From Paracoccaceae bacterium (GTDB lineage Bacteria > Pseudomonadota > Alphaproteobacteria > Rhodobacterales > Rhodobacteraceae): a DNA stretch of 18,359 bases. The notes beneath the pieces are model-generated. The model was not told the DNA's origin. It was given only the letters and a program-made list of their open reading frames with translations, and did no database searches. The position numbers and the translations under genes were made by a program. Shown here in pieces: positions 7,691 through 13,895 of the stretch (the stretch's first letter is position 1; each line of letters opens with the position of its first letter). The stretch covers positions 1 through 18,359 of the forward strand of contig SLPP01000043.1 of the NCBI GenBank assembly GCA_007131945.1, read 5' to 3'.

Positions 7691-7714
7691 CGGCGGAATC
7701 CGGCGATCCCGCCG
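7691..7714 (-). promoter_or_regulatory. Intercistronic stem-loop between binding-protein and permease genes
   Basis: CGGCGG (7691-7696) pairs with CCGCCG (7709-7714) around a 12-nt loop in the 52-nt spacer. Stems at this point in binding-protein-dependent transporter operons often stabilise the upstream mRNA and reduce read-through, so that binding protein outnumbers permease. No T-run follows, so it is not a full terminator. The call rests on position and pairing only. Confidence 0.3.
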
Positions 7715-7726
7715 CCCGGCTGGCAA

Positions 7727-8455
7727 TCAGAAGGTCGGCGTGTCCTCGCCGAACCAGCGGATCAGAAGCTCGTTGAGCGAGCCGTCCGCCTTCATCTCGG
7801 CGATCACCGCATCAAAGGTCTCGCGCAGCTCGACATCGGTCTGCCGCAGCCCCATGCCGACGCCGCCGCCGATATGCATGGGCTCGCCGATGAACTCGAG
7901 ATCGGTCGATTCCTCGACGATCGGGCGCAGGAAGTCGCCATCGGCGAGGACCGCATCGGCCTCGCCGGCGCGGACGGCGGCGATGGTCTCGTCCGGCGTC
8001 GGGAACTCGATCAGGTCGGCGTCGGTCTCGGCGACGTAACCCGCCTGCACGGTGTTCGACTGCGTGGCGATGACGCCCGAATTGATCACCTCGGGATCGG
8101 TGCCGATCAGCGCCGCGTAGCGCGACGGGTCGGGCTCCTTGTAGTTCTGCGTGAACGAGATCACCTGGCTGCGCGCCTCGGTGATGCTCATCCCGGCGAT
8201 GATCGTGTCGTAGTTGCCGGCGACCAGGTTCGGGATGATCGTGTCCCAGTCGTTGATCACCCATTCGCAGTTGAGGTTGGCGCGGCGGCACATCTCGTTG
8301 CCGAGGTCGATCTCGAAGCCTTCGAGCTCGTTCTGGTCGTTGATGAAGTTGAACGGCGGGTAGGCGCCTTCGGTGCCCATGCGGACGACGTCCTGCGCCG
8401 TGGCGGCCGAGGCCGAGAGTGCCAGGGCGGCGAGGGTGAGGGTGAGTTTCTTCAT
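7727..8455 (-). CDS. Periplasmic substrate-binding protein, SBP family 3 (amino acid/amine ABC importer)
   Basis: Secreted binding protein of 242 residues. The signal peptide is MKKLTLTLAALALSASAATA, with likely cleavage after residue 20 before QDVVRMGTEG. The mature protein has the family-3 pattern: GAYPPFNFINDQNELEGFEI in the first lobe (ligand aromatic and acidic residues), then DWDTIIPNLVAGNYDTIIAG and MSITEARSQVISFT. The second lobe has VRAGEADAVLADGDF and ends in LNELLIRWFGED. It would capture a small polar or cationic nitrogen compound in the periplasm and deliver it to the permease pair. A GGGAG Shine-Dalgarno precedes ATG 8455. The gene lies 41 nt after the ATPase gene. Homologs bind histidine, arginine, lysine/ornithine or opines; which one applies here cannot be determined by eye. 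Confidence 0.92.
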   Translation of the reverse strand: MKKLTLTLAALALSASAATAQDVVRMGTEGAYPPFNFINDQNELEGFEIDLGNEMCRRANLNCEWVINDWDTIIPNLVAGNYDTIIAGMSITEARSQVISFTQNYKEPDPSRYAALIGTDPEVINSGVIATQSNTVQAGYVAETDADLIEFPTPDETIAAVRAGEADAVLADGDFLRPIVEESTDLEFIGEPMHIGGGVGMGLRQTDVELRETFDAVIAEMKADGSLNELLIRWFGEDTPTF

Positions 8456-8496
8456 GGTCTACTCCCTTGGTTGGATGGCTGGTTTTCGGTCTTACC

Positions 8497-9297
8497 TCAG
8501 GCGGGTTCGGTCGCCCTGAGGAACTGCTTGAGCCGCGCCGATCGCGGCGCGCCGAACACGGCTTCGGGCGTGCCCTCCTCCTCGATCAGGCCCTGGTGGA
8601 GGAAGATGACATGGTCCGAGACATCCGCCGCGAGCCGCATGTCGTGGGTGACGATCAGCATCGTCCGCCCCTCCTCGGCCAGCGCCTTGATGACGCGGAC
8701 GACTTCCTGCTCCAGTTCCGGATCGAGCGCCGAGGTGGGCTCGTCGAAGAGAAGCGCGCGCGGCTCCATGCAGAGCGCGCGGGCGATGGCGGCGCGCTGC
8801 TGCTGGCCGCCCGACATCTGTGCCGGGTAGACATCGGCCTTGTCGCCGATGCCGACCTTGTCGAGAAGCGCCCGCGCCCGCGCCTCGACCTCGGCGCGGT
8901 CCTGTTTCAGCACGGTGAGCGGCGCCTCCATCACGTTCTGCAGCACGGTCATGTGCGACCAGAGGTTGAAGCTCTGGAAGACCATCGAGAGATTGGTGCG
9001 GATGCGCACGACCTGCGCCTTGTCGGCCGGGTGGCGGTGGATTCCCTTGCCCTTCCAGCGCACCGGCTCGCCCTCGAAGAGGATGTCGCCCGCCTGGCTG
9101 TCCTCGAGCAGGTTGCAGCAGCGCAGCAGCGTCGACTTGCCCGAGCCCGAGGAGCCGATGAGCGAGATCACCTTGCCGGGAGGGGCGGTTACGTCGATGC
9201 CCTTGAGCACCTCGAGCTCGCCATAGGACTTGTGCAGGTCGCGAATGGCGATCACCGGGGTCGGTTCGGCGTCCGATTGGGCGGCAGGCTCGGTCAC
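8497..9297 (-). CDS. Polar amino-acid ABC transporter ATP-binding protein, HisP/OccP-like
   Basis: Cytoplasmic ATPase of 266 residues that drives the importer. Walker A is GSSGSGKST (48-56), the Q-loop glutamine is Q108 in VFQSFNLW, the signature is MSGGQQQR (161-168), Walker B is ALLFDEP (181-187), followed by the D-loop SALD, and the H-loop is H218 in VTHDM. The segment NLWSHMTVLQNVMEAP (111-126) is typical of HisP/OccP-type ATPases for basic amino acids and opines. The start is GTG 9297; a stop lies in frame eight codons upstream (9319-9321), and no ATG gives a complete N-terminus. It is the first gene of the operon, an unusual position for the ATPase, since in many such operons it is last. 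Two tiny leader frames precede it. Confidence 0.92.
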   Translation of the reverse strand: MTEPAAQSDAEPTPVIAIRDLHKSYGELEVLKGIDVTAPPGKVISLIGSSGSGKSTLLRCCNLLEDSQAGDILFEGEPVRWKGKGIHRHPADKAQVVRIRTNLSMVFQSFNLWSHMTVLQNVMEAPLTVLKQDRAEVEARARALLDKVGIGDKADVYPAQMSGGQQQRAAIARALCMEPRALLFDEPTSALDPELEQEVVRVIKALAEEGRTMLIVTHDMRLAADVSDHVIFLHQGLIEEEGTPEAVFGAPRSARLKQFLRATEPA

Positions 9298-9322
9298 GAC
9301 GGTCCCGTCAACATTTGATCAT
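9294..9322 (-). other. Possible tiny leader frames before the ATPase gene
   Basis: On the - strand an AAGGAAAA purine run (9331-9324) stands just before ATG 9322, which opens a four-codon frame (MIKC, stop 9310-9308). A second ATG (9314) opens a six-codon frame (MLTGPS) whose TGA (9296-9294) overlaps the GTG start of the ATPase gene as GTGA. The best Shine-Dalgarno is thus placed for the leader rather than for the real gene. Chance is quite possible with frames this short. Confidence 0.2.
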
Positions 9323-9351
9323 ATTTTCCTTAGGGCGCAGATTCGCGGAAA

Positions 9352-9380
9352 ATGCAACGGTTCTTTGCCCGGTTTGTCAA
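9352..9380 (-). promoter_or_regulatory. Probable housekeeping promoter of the transporter/ligase operon
   Basis: A perfect TTGACA -35 box (9380-9375 on the - strand) is followed after 17 nt by TTGCAT (9357-9352), a weak -10 box. In Rhodobacterales the -35 element is often the better conserved part. The -35 box overlaps the TGA stop (9379-9377) of the rhomboid gene. It lies about 55 nt before the ATPase GTG. Confidence 0.5.
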
Positions 9381-10039
9381 TGAAATCTGCGCGCCCGGTG
9401 CTGCAGCGTCGGCGTGACCAGCCGCGCGACCAGAAAACCGGCGACATAGCCGCCGAGATGCGCCTGCCAAGCGAGGAAGCCGCCGACCATCAGGAACAGG
9501 ATCACGTTCATCAGCACGAGGCCCAGCATGACCTTCCAGAACGGCGCCAGCGAGGCGCCCGTCGCCCGGCGGCGCTGCCAGTCCCAGTACTGCACCGCGC
9601 CGAAGAGCCCGAAGATCGCCCCCGATGCCCCGACCATCGGGCCGGTGGGCGCGGCAAGGAGCAGGAACCCGACGGCGCCGCCGATCGCCGAGAGGATGTA
9701 GAGCACGAGAAAGCCGCGACCGCCCAGCCGCGCCACGCATTCCCGCCCCAGATGCAGCAGCACCAGCATGTTGAACAGAAGGTGCAGGAAGCCGCCATGC
9801 AGGAAGGCGTAGGTGACGAACATCGCCGTCGACTGGCCCGGCCAGACCGGTTGCCAGCCCTCGGTCAGCAGTTGCGGCCAGAAGGCGAGCCCGACCAGCG
9901 CCGCCCGCCGCGCCTCGGGCAGGCCGAAGAGCGGGGTCTCGAGCAGGGTGAAGACCACCTCGGGCAGGGCGCAGATCGCCACGATCCAGAGCACGATCGG
10001 GGCGTGGCTGTCGGCCGAGGGGCGGAAGCGCTGGTTCAT
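9377..10039 (-). CDS. Rhomboid family intramembrane serine protease
   Basis: Multi-pass inner-membrane protease of 220 residues that cuts transmembrane substrates within the bilayer. The catalytic dyad is Ser139 in GASGAIFG (137-144) and His194 in QAHLGGYVAGF (192-202). The conserved HGGFLHLLFNM (81-91) supplies the helix 2 His/Asn that support the oxyanion hole. About six hydrophobic helices are visible (roughly 14-34, 72-95, 108-130, 135-150, 168-187 and 190-207), the basic bacterial rhomboid fold. A polar loop with several Trp and Pro residues (52-70) precedes the second helix and corresponds to the L1 region. ATG 10039 matches the family N-terminus, although no strong Shine-Dalgarno is present. 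The gene is transcribed in the same direction as the ABC operon behind it, 79 nt away. No natural substrate can be inferred. Confidence 0.93.
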   Translation of the reverse strand: MNQRFRPSADSHAPIVLWIVAICALPEVVFTLLETPLFGLPEARRAALVGLAFWPQLLTEGWQPVWPGQSTAMFVTYAFLHGGFLHLLFNMLVLLHLGRECVARLGGRGFLVLYILSAIGGAVGFLLLAAPTGPMVGASGAIFGLFGAVQYWDWQRRRATGASLAPFWKVMLGLVLMNVILFLMVGGFLAWQAHLGGYVAGFLVARLVTPTLQHRARRFH

Positions 10040-10221
10040 GCATCAGCCATGACAGGCGCGCGGCCTCGGCGCAAGCTTCGCCCGGCGCGCCGGTTCCCGC
10101 CGAGATGTCCCGGCCCGCCCGTTTTCGCGCGCAGTTTGCGCCGGTCTTCCGCGCTGCAACCGGGCGCAGGTACGCGCCCGCATCCGGCCGCAAAGCTTGC
10201 CCGCGACGCGCGATCAAGGCT

Positions 10222-10249
10222 TTGTCATCGCTGCCCGCTCCGCTAGACA
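10222..10249 (+). promoter_or_regulatory. Candidate promoter of the ExeA-type ATPase gene
   Basis: In the 261-nt divergent gap (10040-10300), TTGTCA (10222-10227) and TAGACA (10244-10249) are spaced 16 nt apart, 51 nt before the ATPase ATG. The -35 box is good (5 of 6) and the -10 box weak. The rest of the gap is GC-rich, with no gene or RNA that I can recognise. Confidence 0.35.
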
Positions 10250-10300
10250 CGAAGGGCAGGGCGACCGCCGGAGCGCGGCGGCAGGAAGGCTCGCGGGGCG

Positions 10301-11143
10301 ATGATACAGGCAGACCAGCGCTATCTCGAACATTTCGGTCTGGCCGCGCCGCCCTTCGGTCCCGCGCCCGATCCTGGCCTTGTCTACTGGTCGCCGTCGC
10401 ATCGCATGGCGGCGGCGGTGCTCGATTACGGGCTCGCCTCGGGCGCCCCGGTGACGGTGCTGACGGGCGAGATCGGCAGCGGCAAGACGACCCTGCTGGG
10501 GCATTTCCTCGACGGGCTCGATGCCGGGGTGACCGCCGGGCTCATCGCCACGCCGCGGCCCGGCGACGCGATCCTGCCCCGGATCTGCGCCGCGCTGGGT
10601 CTCGGCGCGCCCGCGGGCGATCCGTTCGACGCGCTCGGCGCGCTGATGCAGGCCGAGGCGCGCGCCGGGCGCCGGCTGCTCGTGGTCATCGACGAGGCGC
10701 AGAATCTCGGCCCCGACGCGCTGGAGGAGCTGCGCCTGCTGGGCAACCTGACGGCCGAGGGCGGGGCCGGGCCGCAGCTTCTGCTCGTCGGCCAGCCACC
10801 GCTCCTGCGCGCGATCCGCGCCCCCGAGCTTGCCCCCTTCGCGCAGCGCGTCGCGGTGGGCCGGCATCTCGGCGGGCTCGGCCTCGACGAGACCGGCGGC
10901 TACATCGCCGCGCGGCTGCAGGCCGCGGGTGGCGGCCCCGCCCTCTTCAGCCGGCAGGCGGCCGAGGTCGTGCACCGCGCCACCGGCGGGCTGCCGCGGC
11001 CGGTGAACCAGCTCTGCGACCTGGCGCTGACCTATGCCGCGGCGGCCGGCGCGCCGGACGTGCGCCGCGCCACCGTGGTCGAGGTCCTGCGCGACGGCAT
11101 CTTCTTCGCCCTCGTTCCCGAGGCTTCGGGCGACGCGCCGTGA
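10301..11143 (+). CDS. ExeA/GspA-type AAA ATPase
   Basis: A 280-residue AAA+ ATPase of the ExeA group (also related to TniB and to ATPases near exopolysaccharide loci). The start [20 protein letters not shown] (9-28) is the typical ExeA N-terminal box. Walker A is GEIGSGKTT (56-64), Walker B is [11 protein letters not shown] (126-136), and a sensor-1-like strand is LLLVGQP (160-166). Near the end, [16 protein letters not shown] (228-243) is the conserved sensor-2/lid segment of this group. There is no transmembrane helix and no C-terminal peptidoglycan-binding domain, so it is shorter than ExeA of type II secretion. No transposase, secretion or polysaccharide genes are nearby, so its partner is unknown. 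ATG 10301 is preceded by AGGAAGG about 11 nt away. The family call is firm; the role is open. Confidence 0.85.
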   Translation: MIQADQRYLEHFGLAAPPFGPAPDPGLVYWSPSHRMAAAVLDYGLASGAPVTVLTGEIGSGKTTLLGHFLDGLDAGVTAGLIATPRPGDAILPRICAALGLGAPAGDPFDALGALMQAEARAGRRLLVVIDEAQNLGPDALEELRLLGNLTAEGGAGPQLLLVGQPPLLRAIRAPELAPFAQRVAVGRHLGGLGLDETGGYIAARLQAAGGGPALFSRQAAEVVHRATGGLPRPVNQLCDLALTYAAAAGAPDVRRATVVEVLRDGIFFALVPEASGDAP

Positions 11144-11160
11144 GCCGGCGGGCCGCGGGC

Positions 11161-11191
11161 TTGACACCGCCGCCCCGCCGATGTGTATCCC
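11161..11191 (+). promoter_or_regulatory. Probable housekeeping promoter of aspS
   Basis: A perfect TTGACA (11161-11166) lies 18 nt after the ATPase gene stop, with TATCCC (11186-11191) 19 nt further on; the nearer GTGTAT (11183-11188) is an alternative -10 at 16-nt spacing. The site is 60 nt before the aspS start. Confidence 0.55.
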
Positions 11192-11225
11192 GGCGAGCCT
11201 TCCCCCAGCCGAACGGAGCCCCGTG

Positions 11226-13184
11226 ATGCATCCCTACCGCAGCCATACCTGCGCCGCCCTCCGCCCCGAGCATGTCGGGCAGGAGGTGCGCCTGTCGGGC
11301 TGGGTGCATCGCGTGCGCGACCACGGGGGCGTGCTCTTCATCGACCTGCGCGACCATTACGGCGTCACCCAGATCCTCGCCGATGGCGACAGCCCGGCCC
11401 ATGCGGCGATGGAGAAGCTGCGCGCCGAATGGGTGATCTCGATCGACGGGGTGGTGAAGGCGCGCGACGAGGGGCTGGTCAACCCGAAGATCCCGACCGG
11501 CGCGATCGAGGTCTATGCGCGCGAGCTGCGCGTCCTCGGCGCGGCCGAGGAACTGCCGTTGCCGGTCTTCGGCGAGCCCGACTATCCCGAGGAGACGCGG
11601 CTCGCCTACCGCTTCCTCGACCTGCGCCGCGAGACGCTGCACGCCAACATGATCCTGCGCTCGAACGTCGTGCGCGCCATGCGCAACCGGATGTGGGAGG
11701 CGGGCTTCACCGAGTTCCAGACCCCGATCCTGACCGCGTCGAGCCCCGAGGGCGCGCGCGACTTCCTCGTCCCCTCGCGGCTGCATCCGGGCCGCTTCTA
11801 CGCGCTGCCGCAGGCGCCGCAGCAGTTCAAGCAGCTGATCATGGTCGCGGGCTTCGACCGCTATTTCCAGATCGCGCCCTGCTTCCGCGACGAGGACCCG
11901 CGCGCCGACCGCTCGCCCACCGATTTCTACCAGCTCGATGTCGAGATGTCCTTCGTCACCCAGGACGACGTCTTCGCCACAATGGAACCCATCGTGCGGT
12001 CGGTCTTCGAGGACTTCGCCGAGGGCCGGACGGTGCACGGCGACTGGCCGCGCATCCCGTTTGCCGAGGCGATGCGGAAATACGGCACCGACAAGCCCGA
12101 CCTGCGCTGCCCGATCGAGATGCAGGAGGTGAGCGAACATTTCCGCGGCTCGGGCTTCGGCATCTTCGCGAAACTGCTCGAGAACCAGGGCACCGAGATC
12201 CGCGCCATCCCCGCCCCCACCGGCGGCAGCCGCGCCTTCTGCGATCGGATGAACGCCTTCGCCCAGGCCCAGGGCCTGCCCGGCATGGGGTATATCTTCT
12301 GGCGGGATCGAACTCCTGCGGCACTTAGGGTGCAGGACTTCATGGAGATGTCGTTCAATGAGATCTTCGCAGAGTTGCGGGAACGCGACAAAAATCTCCA
12401 GGAGGAATGGGTGCGAACTGGGCTGGAGAAGCTACGTGAAGCTTCGGAGGCTGGGCGCTCGGAGGACGCTAAGTTTTACTTCGACGCTTACTTCGGCGCC
12501 TATGAGGCTGCCGGCCCCATCGCCAAGAACATCGGTCCCGAGCGGACCGAGGCGATCCGGCAGCAGCTTGCCCTGAAGGCCGGCGATGCCGCCTTCTTCC
12601 TCGGCGGCAGGCCCGAGACATTCGAGCCGGTGGCCGCCAAGGCGCGGGTCGAGATCGGGCGCGAGCTGGATCTCTCCGAAACGGACAGCTTCCGCTTCGC
12701 CTGGATCGTCGATTTCCCGATGTTCGAGAAGGATCCGGAAACCGGCGCGATCGACTTCTCGCACAACCCGTTCTCGATGCCGCAGGGCGGGCTCGAGGCG
12801 CTGTCGGGCGACCCGCTGACGGTCAAGGGCTACCAGTACGACCTCGCCTGCAACGGCTACGAGATCCTCTCGGGCGCGATCCGCAACCACGAGCCCGAGA
12901 TCATGTTCCGCGCCTTCGAACTCGCCGGGTACGGGCGCGAGGAGGTCGAGAAGCGCTTCGGCGGCATGGTCAAGGCCTTCCGCTACGGCGCGCCGCCGCA
13001 TGGCGGCTGCGCGGCGGGGATCGACCGGATCGTGATGCTGCTCGCCGGCACGACGAATATCCGCGAGGTCATCATGTTCCCGATGAACCAGCGCGCCGAG
13101 GACCTGATGATGGGCGCGCCGTCCGAGCCCTCGAACGAGCAGCTGCGCGAGCTGCGCCTGCGCGTCCTGCCGCCCGAGGCGTGA
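11226..13184 (+). CDS. aspS: Aspartyl-tRNA synthetase with an extra segment in the GAD domain
   Basis: Class IIb synthetase that charges tRNA with aspartate; 652 residues against a usual bacterial length near 590. The N-terminal OB-fold binds the anticodon ([20 protein letters not shown], 24-43). Next come the QAPQQFKQ substrate site (196-203), motif 2 in [20 protein letters not shown] (219-238), the GAD domain (about 280-430) and motif 3 in [17 protein letters not shown] (589-605). All catalytic motifs are intact. Residues 361-427 (12306-12506) are additional and interrupt the GAD domain between GYIFWR and [13 protein letters not shown]; this stretch has lower GC and different codons. ATG 11226 is chosen from the family N-terminus and the CGGAG Shine-Dalgarno 8 nt upstream; an adjacent in-frame GTG (11223) is an alternative. 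Many alphaproteobacterial AspRS also charge tRNA-Asn, which is not tested here. Confidence 0.96.
   Translation: MHPYRSHTCAALRPEHVGQEVRLSGWVHRVRDHGGVLFIDLRDHYGVTQILADGDSPAHAAMEKLRAEWVISIDGVVKARDEGLVNPKIPTGAIEVYARELRVLGAAEELPLPVFGEPDYPEETRLAYRFLDLRRETLHANMILRSNVVRAMRNRMWEAGFTEFQTPILTASSPEGARDFLVPSRLHPGRFYALPQAPQQFKQLIMVAGFDRYFQIAPCFRDEDPRADRSPTDFYQLDVEMSFVTQDDVFATMEPIVRSVFEDFAEGRTVHGDWPRIPFAEAMRKYGTDKPDLRCPIEMQEVSEHFRGSGFGIFAKLLENQGTEIRAIPAPTGGSRAFCDRMNAFAQAQGLPGMGYIFWRDRTPAALRVQDFMEMSFNEIFAELRERDKNLQEEWVRTGLEKLREASEAGRSEDAKFYFDAYFGAYEAAGPIAKNIGPERTEAIRQQLALKAGDAAFFLGGRPETFEPVAAKARVEIGRELDLSETDSFRFAWIVDFPMFEKDPETGAIDFSHNPFSMPQGGLEALSGDPLTVKGYQYDLACNGYEILSGAIRNHEPEIMFRAFELAGYGREEVEKRFGGMVKAFRYGAPPHGGCAAGIDRIVMLLAGTTNIREVIMFPMNQRAEDLMMGAPSEPSNEQLRELRLRVLPPEA
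12306..12506 (+). other. In-frame extra segment inside aspS with atypical base and codon use
   Basis: This is 67 codons with about 55% GC by hand count, while the flanking aspS sequence is clearly richer. It uses codons that are scarce elsewhere in the gene (CGA, ACT, CTT, AGG, AAA, CTA, CGT, TTT and repeated GCT). The encoded piece is highly charged and probably helical, with stretches such as [15 protein letters not shown] and [11 protein letters not shown]. It ends in [14 protein letters not shown] just before the normal AspRS sequence resumes. No terminal repeats, target duplication or reading-frame damage are visible. The edges are estimated from memory of the family and may be off by several codons. 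Confidence 0.7.
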
Positions 13185-13888
13185 TGGATCTCTCCGGCTG
13201 GACCCCGCCGCCCCTGCCGCCGCGCGCGGCGCTGGCGGGGCGGTACGTCCGGCTGGAGCCCTTGGCGCCGGAGCATGCGCCGGGGCTGTTCGCGGCCTTC
13301 GCCGAGGATGCGGCGGGCGCGATGTGGCGCTACCTGCCCGTCGGGCCGTTCGCCGATCTCGCCGGCTACCGCGCCTGGCTCGACGGCGCGCGGCTTCTGC
13401 ACGACCCGCTGCATTTCGCGATCCGCATGGGGGACGACCGTCTGGGCGGGACGCTGAGTCTCATGCGCATGGAGCCGCGCGCGGGCGCGATCGAGACCGG
13501 CTGGCTGACCTTCGCCCCCCGTCTGCAGCGCACGCGCGAGGCGACCGAGGCGGTCTATCTGCTGATGCGCTGGTCCTTCGAGGCGGGTTATCGCCGCTTC
13601 GAGTGGAAATGCGACGCGGCGAACCTGCCCTCGCGTCGCGCGGCCGAGCGCTTCGGCTTCAGCTTCGAGGGCGTCTTCCGGCAGGCCGGCGTGGTCAAGG
13701 GGCGCAACCGCGACACCGCCTGGTTCGCCGCCATCGACGGCGAATGGCCGGCCCTGCGCGCCGCCTTCGATGCCTGGCTCGACCCGGCGAATTTCGATGC
13801 CGACGGCCGCCAGCGGCAGAGCCTCGCGGCGCTGACCCGCCCGATCCTCGCCAGCCGCGACCCGGCGCTTGCCGGCGGCGCCGGCTAG
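13184..13888 (+). CDS. GNAT family N-acetyltransferase (RimJ/RimL-like)
   Basis: A 234-residue acetyl-CoA-dependent N-acetyltransferase of the Acetyltransf_3 type. VRLEPLAPEHAPGLFAAF (22-39) is the first strand and helix. The central sheet includes GGTLSLMRMEP (88-98) and the motif A region ETGWLTFAPRLQRTREATEA (104-123), where the pyrophosphate loop is QRTREA. FEWKCDAANLPSRRAAERFG (139-158) is the typical motif B, and FEGVFRQAGVVKGRNRDTAW follows. ATG 13184 overlaps the aspS stop by one base (TGATG), indicating translational coupling; GTG 13181 directly before it is an alternative start giving one more residue. The C-terminal 40 residues extend beyond the core domain. The acceptor (ribosomal protein N-terminus, antibiotic or small molecule) cannot be inferred. 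The stop lies 7 nt from the convergent mscS-family gene, with no terminator between them. Confidence 0.87.
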   Translation: MDLSGWTPPPLPPRAALAGRYVRLEPLAPEHAPGLFAAFAEDAAGAMWRYLPVGPFADLAGYRAWLDGARLLHDPLHFAIRMGDDRLGGTLSLMRMEPRAGAIETGWLTFAPRLQRTREATEAVYLLMRWSFEAGYRRFEWKCDAANLPSRRAAERFGFSFEGVFRQAGVVKGRNRDTAWFAAIDGEWPALRAAFDAWLDPANFDADGRQRQSLAALTRPILASRDPALAGGAG

Positions 13889-13895
13889 GCCGGGA

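Noticed and set aside
2501..9297. Calling the operon a putrescine (Puu) pathway
   Set aside because: The oxidase and aldehyde dehydrogenase of that pathway are missing, the importer is of the HisPQM type and not PotABCD, and the amidotransferase is not close to PuuD. A substrate-neutral description is safer.
11034..11225. N-terminal extension of aspS into the ATPase gene
   Set aside because: The extra residues are Arg/Pro/Ser-rich and overlap the ATPase gene in another frame. AspRS homology begins at ATG 11226, after a Shine-Dalgarno and promoter.
12301..12320. GGGATCGAACTCC at the left edge of the aspS insert, similar to the complement of a tRNA T-arm
   Set aside because: It lacks one T of the usual T-loop complement, and I found no acceptor, anticodon or D-arm pairing nearby. 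It is therefore not evidence for a tRNA or an integrase attachment site.
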